The notes below the pieces were generated by a model. The model made no database searches, was not told the origin of the DNA, and saw nothing but the letters and a program-made list of their open reading frames with translations. Below, piece after piece: positions 25,086 to 64,000 of a DNA stretch of 64,000 nt. The translations under genes and the position numbers were made by a program. The first letter of the stretch is position 1, and every line of letters begins with the position of its first letter. Source of the DNA: Notamacropus eugenii (lineage: Eukaryota; Chordata; Mammalia; Diprotodontia; Macropodidae); assembly GCF_028372415.1 (NCBI RefSeq), contig NC_092875.1, positions 57,896,919 to 57,960,918 of the forward strand. Direction: 5' to 3'.

Positions 25086-25345
25086 AAAAGGGTAATGTCA
25101 TAGAGAGAGCATTGAAATAGCAATTAGGCGTGCTGGGTTTAAATCTTTGTCTTGGCTTTGATCACTAACTTGCTGTATAACCTTGAGGAAACATATTGGA
25201 CTACTTGATGTCTGAGGACTTCCAACTTTGAGCTTCTATGATGTCATTTCCTCTCCCTGGGCCTCAGTTTTCCTGTCTGTAAAATGAAAGGATTATACTA
25301 GATGATCCTTAGAGTCCCTTGCAGCTCTGATATTCTGTGATTCAG
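25086..25345 (+). mobile_element. MIR/THER-like SINE
   Basis: A cctcagttttcctgtctgta segment is followed by aaatgaaaggattatactag and cccttgcagctctgatattc, the conserved core and 3' end of MIR-type SINEs. Confidence 0.72.
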
Positions 25346-26970
25346 TGAAGATGACAGGTAGCTTGTGCAGGAGGGGTAAGAGGGAGGCAAAGGCAGAGAG
25401 ATCAGCTAGAACATTGTCATAACATTCCAAGCGAAAAGCAATGAAGGTCTCAACTAGGGTGTGGTTTTGGGTTGGGGAAATAATGGGATGGGGATGGGCA
25501 GATAGGAGTTGGTGACTCTGACTGGATATTATCCAAATTGGCTCTGTCCTTCAAGATACAACTAGGACCAGGGTAGTTGGATTGGTATCTAGAATCCTTC
25601 TTACTATAGGGCACCCCCAAACTGATGCCCTTTCCTTGGAATTATTGAGGCCTGGGAAAGAGTGAATGAAGAAAACTGTCCTTAGAGGCTTTTCCAATCT
25701 GCCCAGTTGGGACAGAGAGGAAGGGAAGGGAAATGAACAAAGGAAGATGATTCAGAGAAAAAAGGAGAGAAAGGAAAGACAAGAGATCAAAGTATAAGGC
25801 AGGGTGGGGGGAGGGAAGAAGAAGAGAAAAGTGGGGAGGACCGCAAAGGAGGAGAAGAAAGTCTGAAGGGGGATAGAAGGGCAGGATAGGGATGCTTGAA
25901 ATGTTGTAGGGACTCTCTTCATGTGTGCAATGGGGACAGGATGATGGGGGAAGGAAGACAAAAAAAGAGGAGGAAAGAGATCAGAAGGAGCCATGGGAGG
26001 GAGCTCAGTGGAGAGAGTGACCTTGACATCATGGGTTGTTAATTCTCCTGCCCTTTCACCTACTGCTTCATCTCCTGTTCTCATTAATCGCTCTCTTCTT
26101 TTTTCTGACTCTGGCTCCAACCCTCCCCTTTCCTGGCTCCAATGAGATTCCAGTGACTCATTCAGTGTTTTTCTGTCTTTTTTTTTTCCTGCAGAGGTGG
26201 AGTCTGAGGGAGAGTGAAGTTGGTAGGAGGGGGAAAAGAGGATTATAGAACACTTTCCTTGGTTTTGGGTTACAGAACACTTTCCTTGGTTTTGGGTTAC
26301 AGTGAGCAGCAGGTGGGATCCTAAGACATCAAAGCAGGGACACCTAGAACTCCCAGAATCCCTCAGAAGAGGATTTACCAGGTACTGTTTGGAGACTCAA
26401 AATGGAAAGGGAGTGTTCCATCTGGGCTGCGTCAGTCTAAGAGGAGAGTCATGGGGGAGGGGTAGTGACAGGGTGGCATAGAGAAATATGAGGAGAGGGA
26501 ACACAGAAGACAATAAAGAATAAGACCCAAGGAGAAGCTGAAGAGGTGGGAGATGGGGAGAGGCCAAGAACCCCAGGAGTTAGGAAAAAGGTTGGAAGAC
26601 AGGAGAAAAGCAGAACTCTGGTAATTCTCCCTGAAAACAGGCTTGAATGGGAGGTTAACACAGGCCCCATTCTTTTCCTGATACCCTGCCCCCATCTGGG
26701 ACCGAGTTCTGCTGAGTCGGTGTTTTGTTCTCTCTCCTGGGTGACTTTCAGTCAGCTCTGAAGATCTGTGCTGGACAGGAATCAGCTGAGATGAGGAAGA
26801 AAAAAGTGACTGGAAATAGGGAGAGATTCCATGTCTTCTCCGGAAGAAAGACTGTTTCTTCTGGTAGTCTCAGAATCCCCAGTCTCCCCCGGCAGGCATC
26901 CTTGAATCACATTTGCTGGTGATCTGAATGAGAGTCCCATGTTGCTGGGAAGTTCCCTAAGGAGAGTTTA
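25346..26970. other. Unassigned, moderately GC-rich DNA
   Basis: About 1.6 kb without a recognised repeat family. It has purine-rich tracts (25680-25990) and a 27-bp tandem duplication. It may include an untranslated exon of the downstream gene, but nothing in the sequence proves this. Confidence 0.35.
26247..26300. repeat. Perfect tandem duplication, 2 x 27 bp
   Basis: Two identical, adjacent 27-bp units begin agaacactttccttgg, at 26247-26273 and 26274-26300. Confidence 0.95.
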
Positions 26971-26974
26971 GCAG

Positions 26975-27161
26975 CTTGGCTAGTGGAAAGGGACCTGAAT
27001 TCGGAGTCGGGAAAGATTTAGGTGTGAACACAGCTGCTACTGCCGCTCTTTAGCTGTCTACTTTTGGATAAGACATAACCTCTCTGATCCTCTTTTCTTC
27101 TCTCTAAAAGGCAGACAAAAATATCAGTAATACCTTACTCCTTGGGGTGTTGTTAAGGTTC

Positions 27162-27215
<54 letters not shown>

Positions 27216-27300
27216 TCCTGTCTCTCTCTCTCTAATATATGTATGTATGTATGTATGCATGTATACCATTGAAGCAGTGTATAAATGACAGCACTGATAA
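26975..27300 (+). mobile_element. MIR/MON1-like SINE split by a TC microsatellite
   Basis: A core-SINE body (agctgtctacttttggataa, then tcttttcttctctctaaaa and ttggggtgttgttaaggttc) is interrupted by (TC)n at 27164-27233 and (ATGT)n at 27238-27262. It resumes as a tail with agcagtgtataaatgacag. Confidence 0.65.
27164..27262. repeat. (TC)n and (ATGT)n microsatellites
   Basis: Two adjoining simple repeats lie within the SINE. Confidence 0.97.
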
Positions 27301-27394
27301 TGAATTCAATTAAGGGGAGGCAGGATGGGGGATCAGAGGGTCATAGGTCAACAGCTGAAAGAGGACTCAAAAAGTACCCATCCAATCCCTCCTC

Positions 27395-27644
27395 TTATAG
27401 ACAAAGAAAGTAAGGCACAGAATATTTAAGTGACTCATAACCTTCCATTTCCCGTGTCTGTGCCTTTGTATCTCAAGGTTGTATGTGCCTCATACCTGGA
27501 ATGCCTCACCCCCATCACCTCTGGTTTTAAGAAAAACCCTAGTTTTCTTCAAAGCTCAGTTTAAACGCTGCCTCTTACATAAAGCCTTTCTTGACTCGTC
27601 TAGGTGAGGGTCCTCTCTCTCAAATAACCTTATATTTACTACAA

Positions 27645-27683
<39 letters not shown>

Positions 27684-28032
27684 AACATATATATGTATGT
27701 ATATATGTATATTTATACACATAAATGTATATACATTTATGTGTATAGACTGTAAATATACATATATAAACACATACTTTTCCTTTATAATATAATGTGT
27801 ATATAAACAGATATATGCATACATGTAAGTGCACACATGTATCATACATGCATATGTGCATGTGTGTATATACATACATCTATATATTGTTATTTTGTGT
27901 GGATACATTATATGTATTATAAACACTTTTTTTACATATGTGTATTGTTTCCCCTACCCCCATGGCATATAAATTAATTAAGGGTAGTTCTTTGTATCCC
28001 TAATAGTGTCCTTAATTAGTTATGCTTAATAA
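27395..28032 (+). mobile_element. L2 3' fragment interrupted by a CA/TA repeat, with MIR-like head
   Basis: L2 phrases (gtctgtgcctttgtatctc, cctggaatgcctcaccccc, cttcaaagctcagtttaaac) precede a CA/TA microsatellite (27646-27930). The L2 end follows it (agggtagttctttgtatccc and a gcttaataaaggatctttga tail). The repeat has expanded inside the old LINE end. Confidence 0.7.
27646..27930. repeat. CA/TA compound microsatellite
   Basis: A (CA)n run is followed by long TA/TG/CA alternation. Antisense open frames of about 100 aa are translations of it. Confidence 0.95.
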
Positions 28033-28034
28033 AG

Positions 28035-28125
28035 GATCTTTGATTAACTGCCAGAGGTCACACTCATAGTAAGCTTCTCAGACAGGATTTGAAAGAATCA
28101 TTGCCCTCTCCATTGTACCATGAGG
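28035..28125 (-). mobile_element. MIR fragment
   Basis: It has gccagaggtcacactcatag followed by an acaggatttgaa-type box and a ctccattgtacca end, the reverse complement of a MIR head. Confidence 0.55.
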
Positions 28126-28685
28126 AAAGCTGGAATAGGAAATAGGAAAGATGGGGTGTGGAGAAGAGGGCCCTTTGTAGAGATTCAAGCTATAGGAACA
28201 GGGCCTTCCATAACTCTGATCAGAGAATGAAGAGGCAGGCAGAGAGGAGCACAGTCATTTGGGGGATGCATGAATCCCAGCAGTTCTCTGAGGGGGAAGC
28301 CTTGTGGTAGCTGGAGGAGCCCCAGGAGCAATCAGGGAGGAACAGGAGACCAGCTAGCATTCTACTGGGAGTTTGGTGAGCTATCTTTTTTCTATTAAAC
28401 TTCTGCTCCCTTTCCAATCTTTGACTGGCTCCCAAATATGTAGGGTTATGACCCCTCTAGCTAAGTATAACTTACCAGACATGGATCTACAGTTGATTCT
28501 ATCAGTCCTTAAAACTTTTACTTCTAGAAGTCCTTATTTCTTAATATCTCTAATGAACTTTGGTAAGAGACTATCTCATGACATGAAGTATCTGCGGGGA
28601 GGAGGGCATGGAGAGGACATCACAGATTTTTTTCAGTGTAGACTCACAACTCTCAGAGGCAATTAAAGGGCATAGTATACCCTAT
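28126..28685. other. Unassigned DNA
   Basis: No gene or recognised repeat is seen. The 97-aa frame at 28373 lacks recognisable features. Confidence 0.4.
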
Positions 28686-28689
28686 ACAA

Positions 28690-28935
28690 TTAAAGGGTAT
28701 AGTATAAAGGGCATAACCCTAGTCAGGAAGACATGAGTTCAAATGTGATCTTTGACACTGGCTGGCTATGTGACCCTAGGCAAGTCATTTAACTTCTGTC
28801 TAAATCAGTTCATTCACCTATAAAATAGAGGTGAAAATACACCTTCACACCAAGGTTCTTTTGGGCATCACAGGATGTATTTATAAAGCAATTAGCACTG
28901 TGCCTCGCACATAGTAGACACTTACTGAAATGCTT
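28690..28935 (+). mobile_element. MIR/MON1-like SINE
   Basis: It contains agtcaggaagacatgagttc, ctatgtgaccctaggcaagt, then a gaggtgaaaata segment and cacatagtagacacttactg, the core and tail of this SINE class. Confidence 0.75.
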
Positions 28936-29302
28936 GTTTTCTTCTTCCCTTCCACCCTCTCTAGAAACCCAAGGCTGGGGACAGGGAAGGAAGGAATCCT
29001 GTTACCATCTTCCCACTTAATCTCCCATGGCCATCCAAATCTCCATCTCTTATAACAAAGAAAAAAAATACCATGGAGAAACATTAAGCAATATGTTGAC
29101 ATCTTTGTTCTCTGACCTCTACAAAGCAGGAAAGTAGGCGGATTTTCATATATATATTCTCTGAGACGAGCTTTGCCATTGTAATTGCACAGAGTTCAAT
29201 ATTTACTTCCTTTTATTCTTTACATTTACATGGCTGTAATATTTTTCAGAGGAGAAAAATAACCAATGGAAATATTTAAATAAGCCACAATAGTCTTGGA
29301 GA

Positions 29303-29305
<3 letters not shown>
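28936..29305. other. Unassigned DNA
   Basis: No gene or recognised repeat is seen in about 370 bases. Confidence 0.4.
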
Positions 29306-29381
<76 letters not shown>

Positions 29382-29400
29382 GTCTGTCTCCTTGTCTGTC
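29306..29400. repeat. (ATCT)n microsatellite
   Basis: Tetranucleotide run flanked by gtct variants, at the 3' end of the next L1. Confidence 0.97.
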
Positions 29401-32400
29401 CCCATAATTTTCAAAATTTATTTATCTATTTTTAGTTTTCAACATTCACTTTTACAACATTTTGAGTTCTAATTTTTTCCCTTTCCTCCTCTACCACCCT
29501 TCCCAAGATGCCTTGCAATCTGATTTAGGCTACACATGTATAATTAGATTGTGCATATTTCCACATTAGTCATATTATGAATGAAGAATTAGAACTAAAG
29601 GGAAAGACCACAAGAAAGAAAAAAAAAGCAAAAAAAGAAAGTGCTGTTTTTTTTAGTCATGAGTCTTTTAGAATTATCTTAGATAATTGTATTGCTAAGA
29701 AGAGCTATCAAAGTTAGGAACCTATCAAAGTATCAAGTAGTGTGGCATTTACTGTGTCCAATGTTCTGCTGGTTCTGCTTTCTTCATGCTGTATCAGTTC
29801 ATGTAGCTCTTTCCAGGTTTTTCTGAAATCTGCCTGCTCATCATTTCTTACGGAACAATATTATTCCTTTGCATTCATATACCACAACTTGCCATTCTCC
29901 TATTGATGGACCTCTCTTCAATTTCTAATTCTTTGCTACCAGAGAAAGTACTGCTATAAAAATTTTTGCACATATGGGTCATTTTCCCTTTTTTATGAAC
30001 TCCTTGAAATACAGCCCTAGTATTGGTATCACTGGATCAAAGGGTAAGCATAGTTTTATAGTCCTTTGGGTACACTTTCAAATTGCTCTCTAGAAAGGTT
30101 GGATCAGTTCCCAACTCTGCTAACAATGCATTAGTGTTCCAATTTCCTCCCATTTTCTCCAACATTTGTCATTTTTCTCTTTTGTCATATTAGCCAATAT
30201 AATAGCTAAGATGTGGTCATTCAGATTTGTTTTAATTTATATTTCTCTATTCAGTTGTGATCTAGAGCATTTTTTAATATTACTAATGATAGTTTTAATT
30301 TTGTCATCTGAAAACTGCTTATACATATCCTTTGATCATTTATCAATAAGGCAATAACCCATATTCTTATAAATTTGACTCAGTTCTTTATATATTTGAG
30401 AAAAGAGGCCTTTATCAGAGATACTGACTGTAAAATTTGTTTCCTACCTTTCTGCTTCTCTTCTAATCTTGGTTACATTGGTTTTTTTTTTTTTTTTGGA
30501 TGTGTGTGAAAATCTTTTTAATTTAATGTAATCAAAATTATCCATTTTGTGTTTCATAAGGTTCTCTCTCCTTTATTTGGTCATATATTCTTCTGCTTGC
30601 CACAAATCTGACAGGTAAATTATTCCTGGCTCTCCTAATTTGCTTATTGCATTACCTTTTATGTCTAAATAATGTACCAATTTTAACCTTATCTTGGTAT
30701 ATGTTATAAGATCTTGGTCAATGCCTTGTTTCTGCCATTGTTTTCCAGTTTTCCCAGCAGTTTTTGTCAAATTGTCAGTTCTTATCCCAAAAGCTGGAAT
30801 CTTTGCATTACTAGGGTCATTGACTACTGTCTTGTGTACCTAACCTATTGCACTGATCCACCACTTTATCTCTTAGTCAGTACCAAGTAATTTTGATGAT
30901 TGCTGCTTTATAATACAGTTTTAGATCTGACTAGGCTACCTTCCCTTGCATATCTTTTCATTAATTCTACTGATTTTCAGGATGTTTTTGTTCATCCAGA
31001 CTAATTTTATCATTTTTATAGCTTTATAAAATAAATTTTAGTAGTTTGATTGATATGGCATTGAATAAGTGAATTAATGAGGCAGAATGTTCATTTTTAT
31101 GATATTAGCTCAATCTACCCATGAACTAGTGATATTTTCCAGTTATTTAGATTGGACTTTCTTTGTGTGAAAAGCGTTTTGTAATTGTATTCATATGGTT
31201 CCTGGATTTGTCTTGGCAGGTATACTTCCAAATATTTTAAATTGTCTACAATAACTTAAAGTGGAATTTCTCTATCTCTTGCTGCTGAGTTCTGCTGGTA
31301 ATGTATAGAAATGTCAATGATACATGTAGGTCTATTTTATATTCTGCAACTTCGCTAAACTGAACTATTTCAAGTAGTTTTTTAGTTGATTCTCTAGGAT
31401 TCTCTAAGTATATCATCATATATACAAAGAGTGATAGCTTTGCTTCTTCATTGACTATTCTAATTCCTTCAGTTTCCTTTTCTTCTATTATTGCTAACTC
31501 TAGCATTTCTATTACAATATTGAATAATGGTGGTGATAATGGACACCCTTGTTTCACCCCTGATCTTATTTGGAGTGCTTGCAGCTTATTCTCATTACAT
31601 ATAATGCTTGCTGATGGTTTTAGATAGATGTTACTTATTATTTTAAGAAAAACTTCATTGATTTCTATGCTCTATAATGTTTTTTAATAGGAATGGGTAT
31701 TGTACTTTGTTAAAAGCTTTTAATGCATCTATTGAGATAATCATTTGATTTCTGTTAATTTTGTCATTGAAAAATTGACACTGTTAGTTTTCCTAATATT
31801 GAACTACTCTGCATTCCTGGTATAAATCCCACTTGGTCATAGTGTGTTATCCTCATGATAAGTTTCTATAATCTTTGTTAACATATTATTTAATTTTTTG
31901 CATCAATATTCATTGAGGAAATTGTTTTGTAATTTTCTTTCTCTGTTTTGACTCTTCCTTGGTTAGGTATCAGCACCATATTTGTATTATAAAAATAATT
32001 TGGTAGGACTTTTTCTTCACCTGTTTTTTCAAATAGTTTATATATAGTATTGGAATTAATTGTTCTTTAAATGCTTGACAATTCATTTGTAAATCCATCT
32101 GGCCCTGGAGAATTTTTCCTAGAGAGTTCACTGATGGCTTGTTCAATTTCTTGGTCTAAAATGGAATTATTTAAGTAGTTTATTTCTTTTGTTAATCTGG
32201 GCAATTTATATTTTTGCAAATATTCATCTGTTTCACTTAGATTGTCAGATTTATTGCACAAAATAATTTCTAATTATTGTTTTAATTTCCTCTTCATTGG
32301 AGGTGAACTCAGCCCTTTCATTTCTGATACTGGTAATTTGGTTTTCTTCTTTTTTTAAATCAAATTAACCAAAGATTTACCTATTTCATTGTATTTTTTT

Positions 32401-34460
32401 TCATAAAACTGGCTCTTATTTTTATTTATTCGTTCAATAGTTATTTTAACTTCAATTTCATTAATCTTTCTTTGGTTTTCAGTATTTCTAATTTGATATT
32501 TAATTGGGGATTTTCAATTTGTTCTTCTAGCCTTTTCAGTTGCATGCCCAATTTATTGATATCCTATTGATCTCCTATATTTTATTCATGTAAACATTCA
32601 GAGATATAAAATACCCCTAGGTACTGCTTTTGCTGTGTCTCATAAATTTTGGTATGTTATCTCATTATTGTCATTCTCTTGAATGAAGTTATTGATTGTT
32701 TCTATGATTTGTTATTTGACTCACTCATTCTTTAGGAATAGACTATTTAGTTTCCAATTAATTTTTAGCCTATCTTTCCATGGCCCTTTATTACATATAA
32801 TTTTTATTGCATGATTATCTGAAAAGGATGCATTGACTTTTTCTGCCTTCCTGCATTGGATTGCGAGGTTTTTATGCTCTAGTACATGGTCAATTTTTGT
32901 GTATGTGCCATGTGCCACTCAGAAAAAGGCATATTCTTTTCAATCCCCATTCAGTTTTCTCCAGAGATCCATCATATCTACCTTTCCTAAAATTCTATTC
33001 ACCTCCCTAACTTCTTTCTTTTTTATTTTGAGGTTAGATTTATCAAGTTCAGAGAGGTAGAGGCTGAGGTCCCCCACTAGTATAGTTTTGCTCTCCATTT
33101 CTTCCTAAAATTCCCTTTCTCCTTTAAGAATTTGGATGCTATACCACATATATTTAGTAATTTTACTTCATTGTCTATGGTGCTTTTAGCAGGATATAGT
33201 TTCCTTCCTTATCTCTTTTGATTAGATCTATTCTTGCTTTTGTTTCATCTGAGATTAGGACTGCTACTCTTCCTTTTTTTTTTCTACTTTAACTGAAGTG
33301 TAATACATTTTACTCCAGCCTTTTACCTTTACCCTGTGTATATCCCGCTGTTTCAGATGTGTTTCTTGTAAACAACATATGGTAGAATTATGGTTTTTAA
33401 TCTATTTTGCTATCCCCACTCCACTTTATCAGAGAATTCATTCCATTCACATTCACAGTTATGATTACTATCTGTGTCTTTCTCTCTGTCCTATTACCCC
33501 TCCTGTTTATGATTTATTTCTCCCTTCCCCTCCTCAAAAGAGTTTTGCTTTTGACCACTGCCTCCCTCAATTTTCCCTCTCTTCTATCAGTCCCCCTCCC
33601 TTTTCTTTCCCCTTTCCCTTACTGCTTCCTCCGTCCCTTCTAACCCCTATCCTTGCTTTTCTTTCCCTTTTCCCTTCCTTCTGCCTATAGGGTAAGTTAG
33701 ATTTCTGTATTTAACTGAGTATGTAATCCCCTTCTTGAACCAAATCTGAGGAGAGTAGAACTCAGACAATGCTCATCTCCCTCCTTTCTTTCTCTCTACT
33801 ATAATAAGTTTTTTTGCCTTTCCATGTGATGTAATTTATCTGTTTCTCCCTCTGCCTTTCCTCTTCTCCCATCACAATTCATTTGCACCCATTAATTAGG
33901 TTTTTTATTAGAACATCTGTTAATTTATACTCACACCCTCTGTGTATGTGTATCCATTTTAAATGTAATAATAAATACATCATTCTCAAGACGAACATGT
34001 ATCATACTCCTTATAGCGATGTAAACAGCTTCTACTTATTGAATAACAAGGTTTCCTCCTCCCTTTTACCTTTTTATGCCTCTCTTGAGGATGTCTATGC
34101 ACCTCGGGCTGTGCTGAGACATCAAAGCCCTGCCTCTGGAGGATATCTGCCTACCTGCTGCTTTGCTGAAGCACTCAGAAGTCTGACCACCCGAGCATGG
34201 GGAGGTCCTGCCCCTGTAGAGTGCCTCTCTGCCCTGGGTTGGGCTGAATCACATGGTGGTTCTTTAAACAGGGATCTGCTACTTCTCCTGGCTGTGCTGA
34301 GGAGTATGGGGGAGCCTGGTGTTGGTGTTTGCCTGCCTTACCACCTTGGGGCTTGGGATCTCCCACTGTTTGATGAGAAGAGGCTTGCTGTTGACTAGCT
34401 AGGACACTTCCTGTTCTGGGGTACATTTCCCTTTTACCTGAGTGAGATGGATCTTTTTTC
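29401..34460 (-). mobile_element. Long L1 with nearly whole ORF2, ORF1 missing
   Basis: Reading leftward from 34460: a leader-like segment (34460-34090), then a jump that skips ORF1, then the ORF1-ORF2 spacer (34085-33500). ORF2 spans about 33490-30400, and the 3' UTR ends at 29401. ORF2 parts seen are the endonuclease (ICCLQETHL near 33360, TYTKIDHVLEHK near 32900), the SPGPDGF motif near 32110, RT motif QGCPLSPPLFNIV near 31540, and the C-terminal tail. The RT catalytic box reads SLFVYMM where SLFADDM is usual, and several stops break the frame, so it is inactive. Confidence 0.85.
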
Positions 34461-34626
34461 TTCTTTTTTTTCTTTTTTTGACAATATTGCAAGCTATGCC
34501 TGTCACTCTGAAGGGCTCAACTTTCTAGAACTGGCATGCAGACTCAGGCCAGATGAGCTCGGATTAAGAGAGGTCTCTAGGGAGGGAAGCAACATTAGTC
34601 AACTCAGTTACTTCAGCAGTTCACAG

Positions 34627-35067
34627 TGTGTGGGATGGCTCAGGTCCCTACATAAATCAGTTACTCAGAGGCCTCTCAAAATGATGACAGAAAAGTGATT
34701 TATTCGATTCTCGAGAAGCGGGGCTCACCTGTAGGAGTAGGAAAGCCGAACACAAAGAACAGGACAGTGATTTATATAGACCCTAACGCAAGTCCCTCCT
34801 CCCCCCACTGACCATTATCCTCATTAGCTGAGAATATGATCTTACATTCTGGACATGAAATCTAACCAATCCTTTTTGAAATGAAGGCATTGAGGAATTA
34901 TGTGAGTTTTGTCCAATCATTGAGACCCTAATACACTCCACAGTTTTATATCCTTATATGGAACTATTCTATTCTAAAAATATTGTAACCTTGAGCCTCT
35001 AGGTTTTACCTCACCCCTGGGAGAAGAATTACAATCTGAGAAGTCTTCACTAAACCTATCCCACTCA
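34627..35067 (-). mobile_element. Solo LTR, ERV1-like
   Basis: A 441-bp fossil LTR is bounded by perfect 4-bp duplications (acag at 34623-34626 and 35068-35071), the length typical of ERV1. Terminal inverted repeats are tgtgtgggat / atcccactca (9 of 10 pairs). On the minus strand a TATATAAA box (near 34775) precedes a polyadenylation signal (near 34700). It lies antisense about 560 bp upstream of the CYP4F start codon. No internal viral genes remain. Confidence 0.88.
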
Positions 35068-35071
35068 ACAG

Positions 35072-35623
35072 TGTCCATGAATCACCAGCCTTGGCCTTCA
35101 GCCTGAAAGAGGCTGATGGGTGTGTGGGTGGGGAAAGGCCTATTAAGATTAATTACTGAGATCAAGAAAATGCTGACATGCAGAAAATGAAACAAAACAA
35201 AGTCATAAACACAAGACCAAGAGCCCAGTTGGAGGTACAGAGAGAGCCCTCTTTGTTTGGGAGCAGGGGTGTTGCTACTTTGCTTTAAGGCTTCCTTTAG
35301 GAGTCTAGGGGATGGACAGTTTTCTAGGAATGTGCCTGTACCAGACTGTAAGCCTAGAGGGGCTGAGGCAATGGTGCCTCTTCGACCCCTGGTGTCTTCC
35401 TTCCTCAGACCTTTCATTTTCTTCTCACTTCCCTCTCCTGCCTCTCCTAATCTTATTACTACCTCTTCCCTCTTTAAACTGTTCTGACATGACTCCCTAC
35501 ACTTAGGCCTCTTTTACATGCTTCTTTTCTTCTTCATCCCTTGGCCCATATCTCCAACCCCATGGATTATCCCAGGGCTGCCCTATCCCTTCCCCTCTGC
35601 CTCATGGTCTCTCTTCTGACAGG
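35072..35623 (+). promoter_or_regulatory. CYP4F 5' flank with splice acceptor before the start codon
   Basis: This region without recognised repeats becomes strongly pyrimidine-rich (35380-35620) and ends ctcttctgacag directly before gATG. That fits a splice acceptor. Mammalian CYP4F genes have a non-coding first exon, so an unseen 5' UTR exon is inferred upstream. No TATA box or CpG island was seen here. Confidence 0.5.
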
Positions 35624-63894
<28,271 letters not shown>

Positions 63895-64000
63895 GTAAGT
63901 CAATTCTTCCCCGACCTCTTTCCCTAACCTCCCCAGGTGATGCTTTTACCCTGTCCAGGTCAGTGTGGGGAACTATGTCCAGCAAGGGGCCCTGCTCCAA

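Noticed and set aside
27556-27926. 107-aa and 95-aa minus-strand frames
   Set aside because: Translations of the CA/TA repeat and L2 sequence.
33883-34398. 171-aa plus-strand open frame
   Set aside because: It runs antisense through L1 spacer and leader sequence; no domain and no coding pattern.

Overview
The window looks like nuclear DNA of a marsupial (metatherian) mammal. It is AT-rich and crowded with LINE-1 relatives and their ORF1-only derivatives (HAL1, 'half-L1'). It also holds tRNA-derived SINEs of the marsupial MAR1 type, MIR/MON/THER-like SINEs, L2, CR1/L3 and RTE fragments, and ERV1-like solo LTRs. The species cannot be fixed from the sequence alone.

Left half (1-35.1 kb): no host protein-coding gene was recognised. 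1-4.76 kb is a minus-strand HAL1 split by a younger plus-strand HAL1 that carries a perfect 16-bp target-site duplication. 4.8-11.5 kb holds L1 3' ends and a minus-strand L1 that lost most of ORF2. 11.5-12.3 kb is L2. 13.4-23.2 kb is a tandem duplication of an internally deleted L1 plus flank. The left copy later received a 3.7-kb L1 derivative (15-bp TSD) and the right copy a solo LTR. 23.3-29.4 kb mixes SINEs, an LTR, L2 and simple repeats with unassigned single-copy-looking DNA. 29.4-34.5 kb is a long minus-strand L1 with most of ORF2. A second well-bounded solo LTR lies at 34627-35067.

Right half (35.1-64 kb): one plus-strand host gene, a cytochrome P450 of family CYP4F (microsomal omega-hydroxylase of fatty acids and eicosanoids). 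Eleven coding exons can be read: 35624-35839, 49869-50013, 55103-55156, 55661-55788, 56422-56543, 59837-60107, 61801-61867, 62150-62279, 63252-63385, 63524-63588 and 63812-63894. All have GT/AG borders and join in frame without a stop, giving about 472 residues. The terminal exon with the heme-thiolate cysteine lies beyond the window. The 5' non-coding exon is not identified, but an acceptor just before the ATG implies one.

The most interesting host feature is that the exon for residues 73-121 is present three times: a frame-broken copy at 47875-48002, the intact exon at 49869-50013, and an open but diverged copy at about 53022-53175. The homologous exon is the one duplicated and used mutually exclusively in human CYP4F3 (forms A and B), where it changes substrate preference. 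The introns hold further nested repeats: HAL1s in intron 1, a 5'-truncated L1 in intron 2, an RTE interrupted by a SINE in intron 5, and a microsatellite that serves as the polypyrimidine tract of exon 5.
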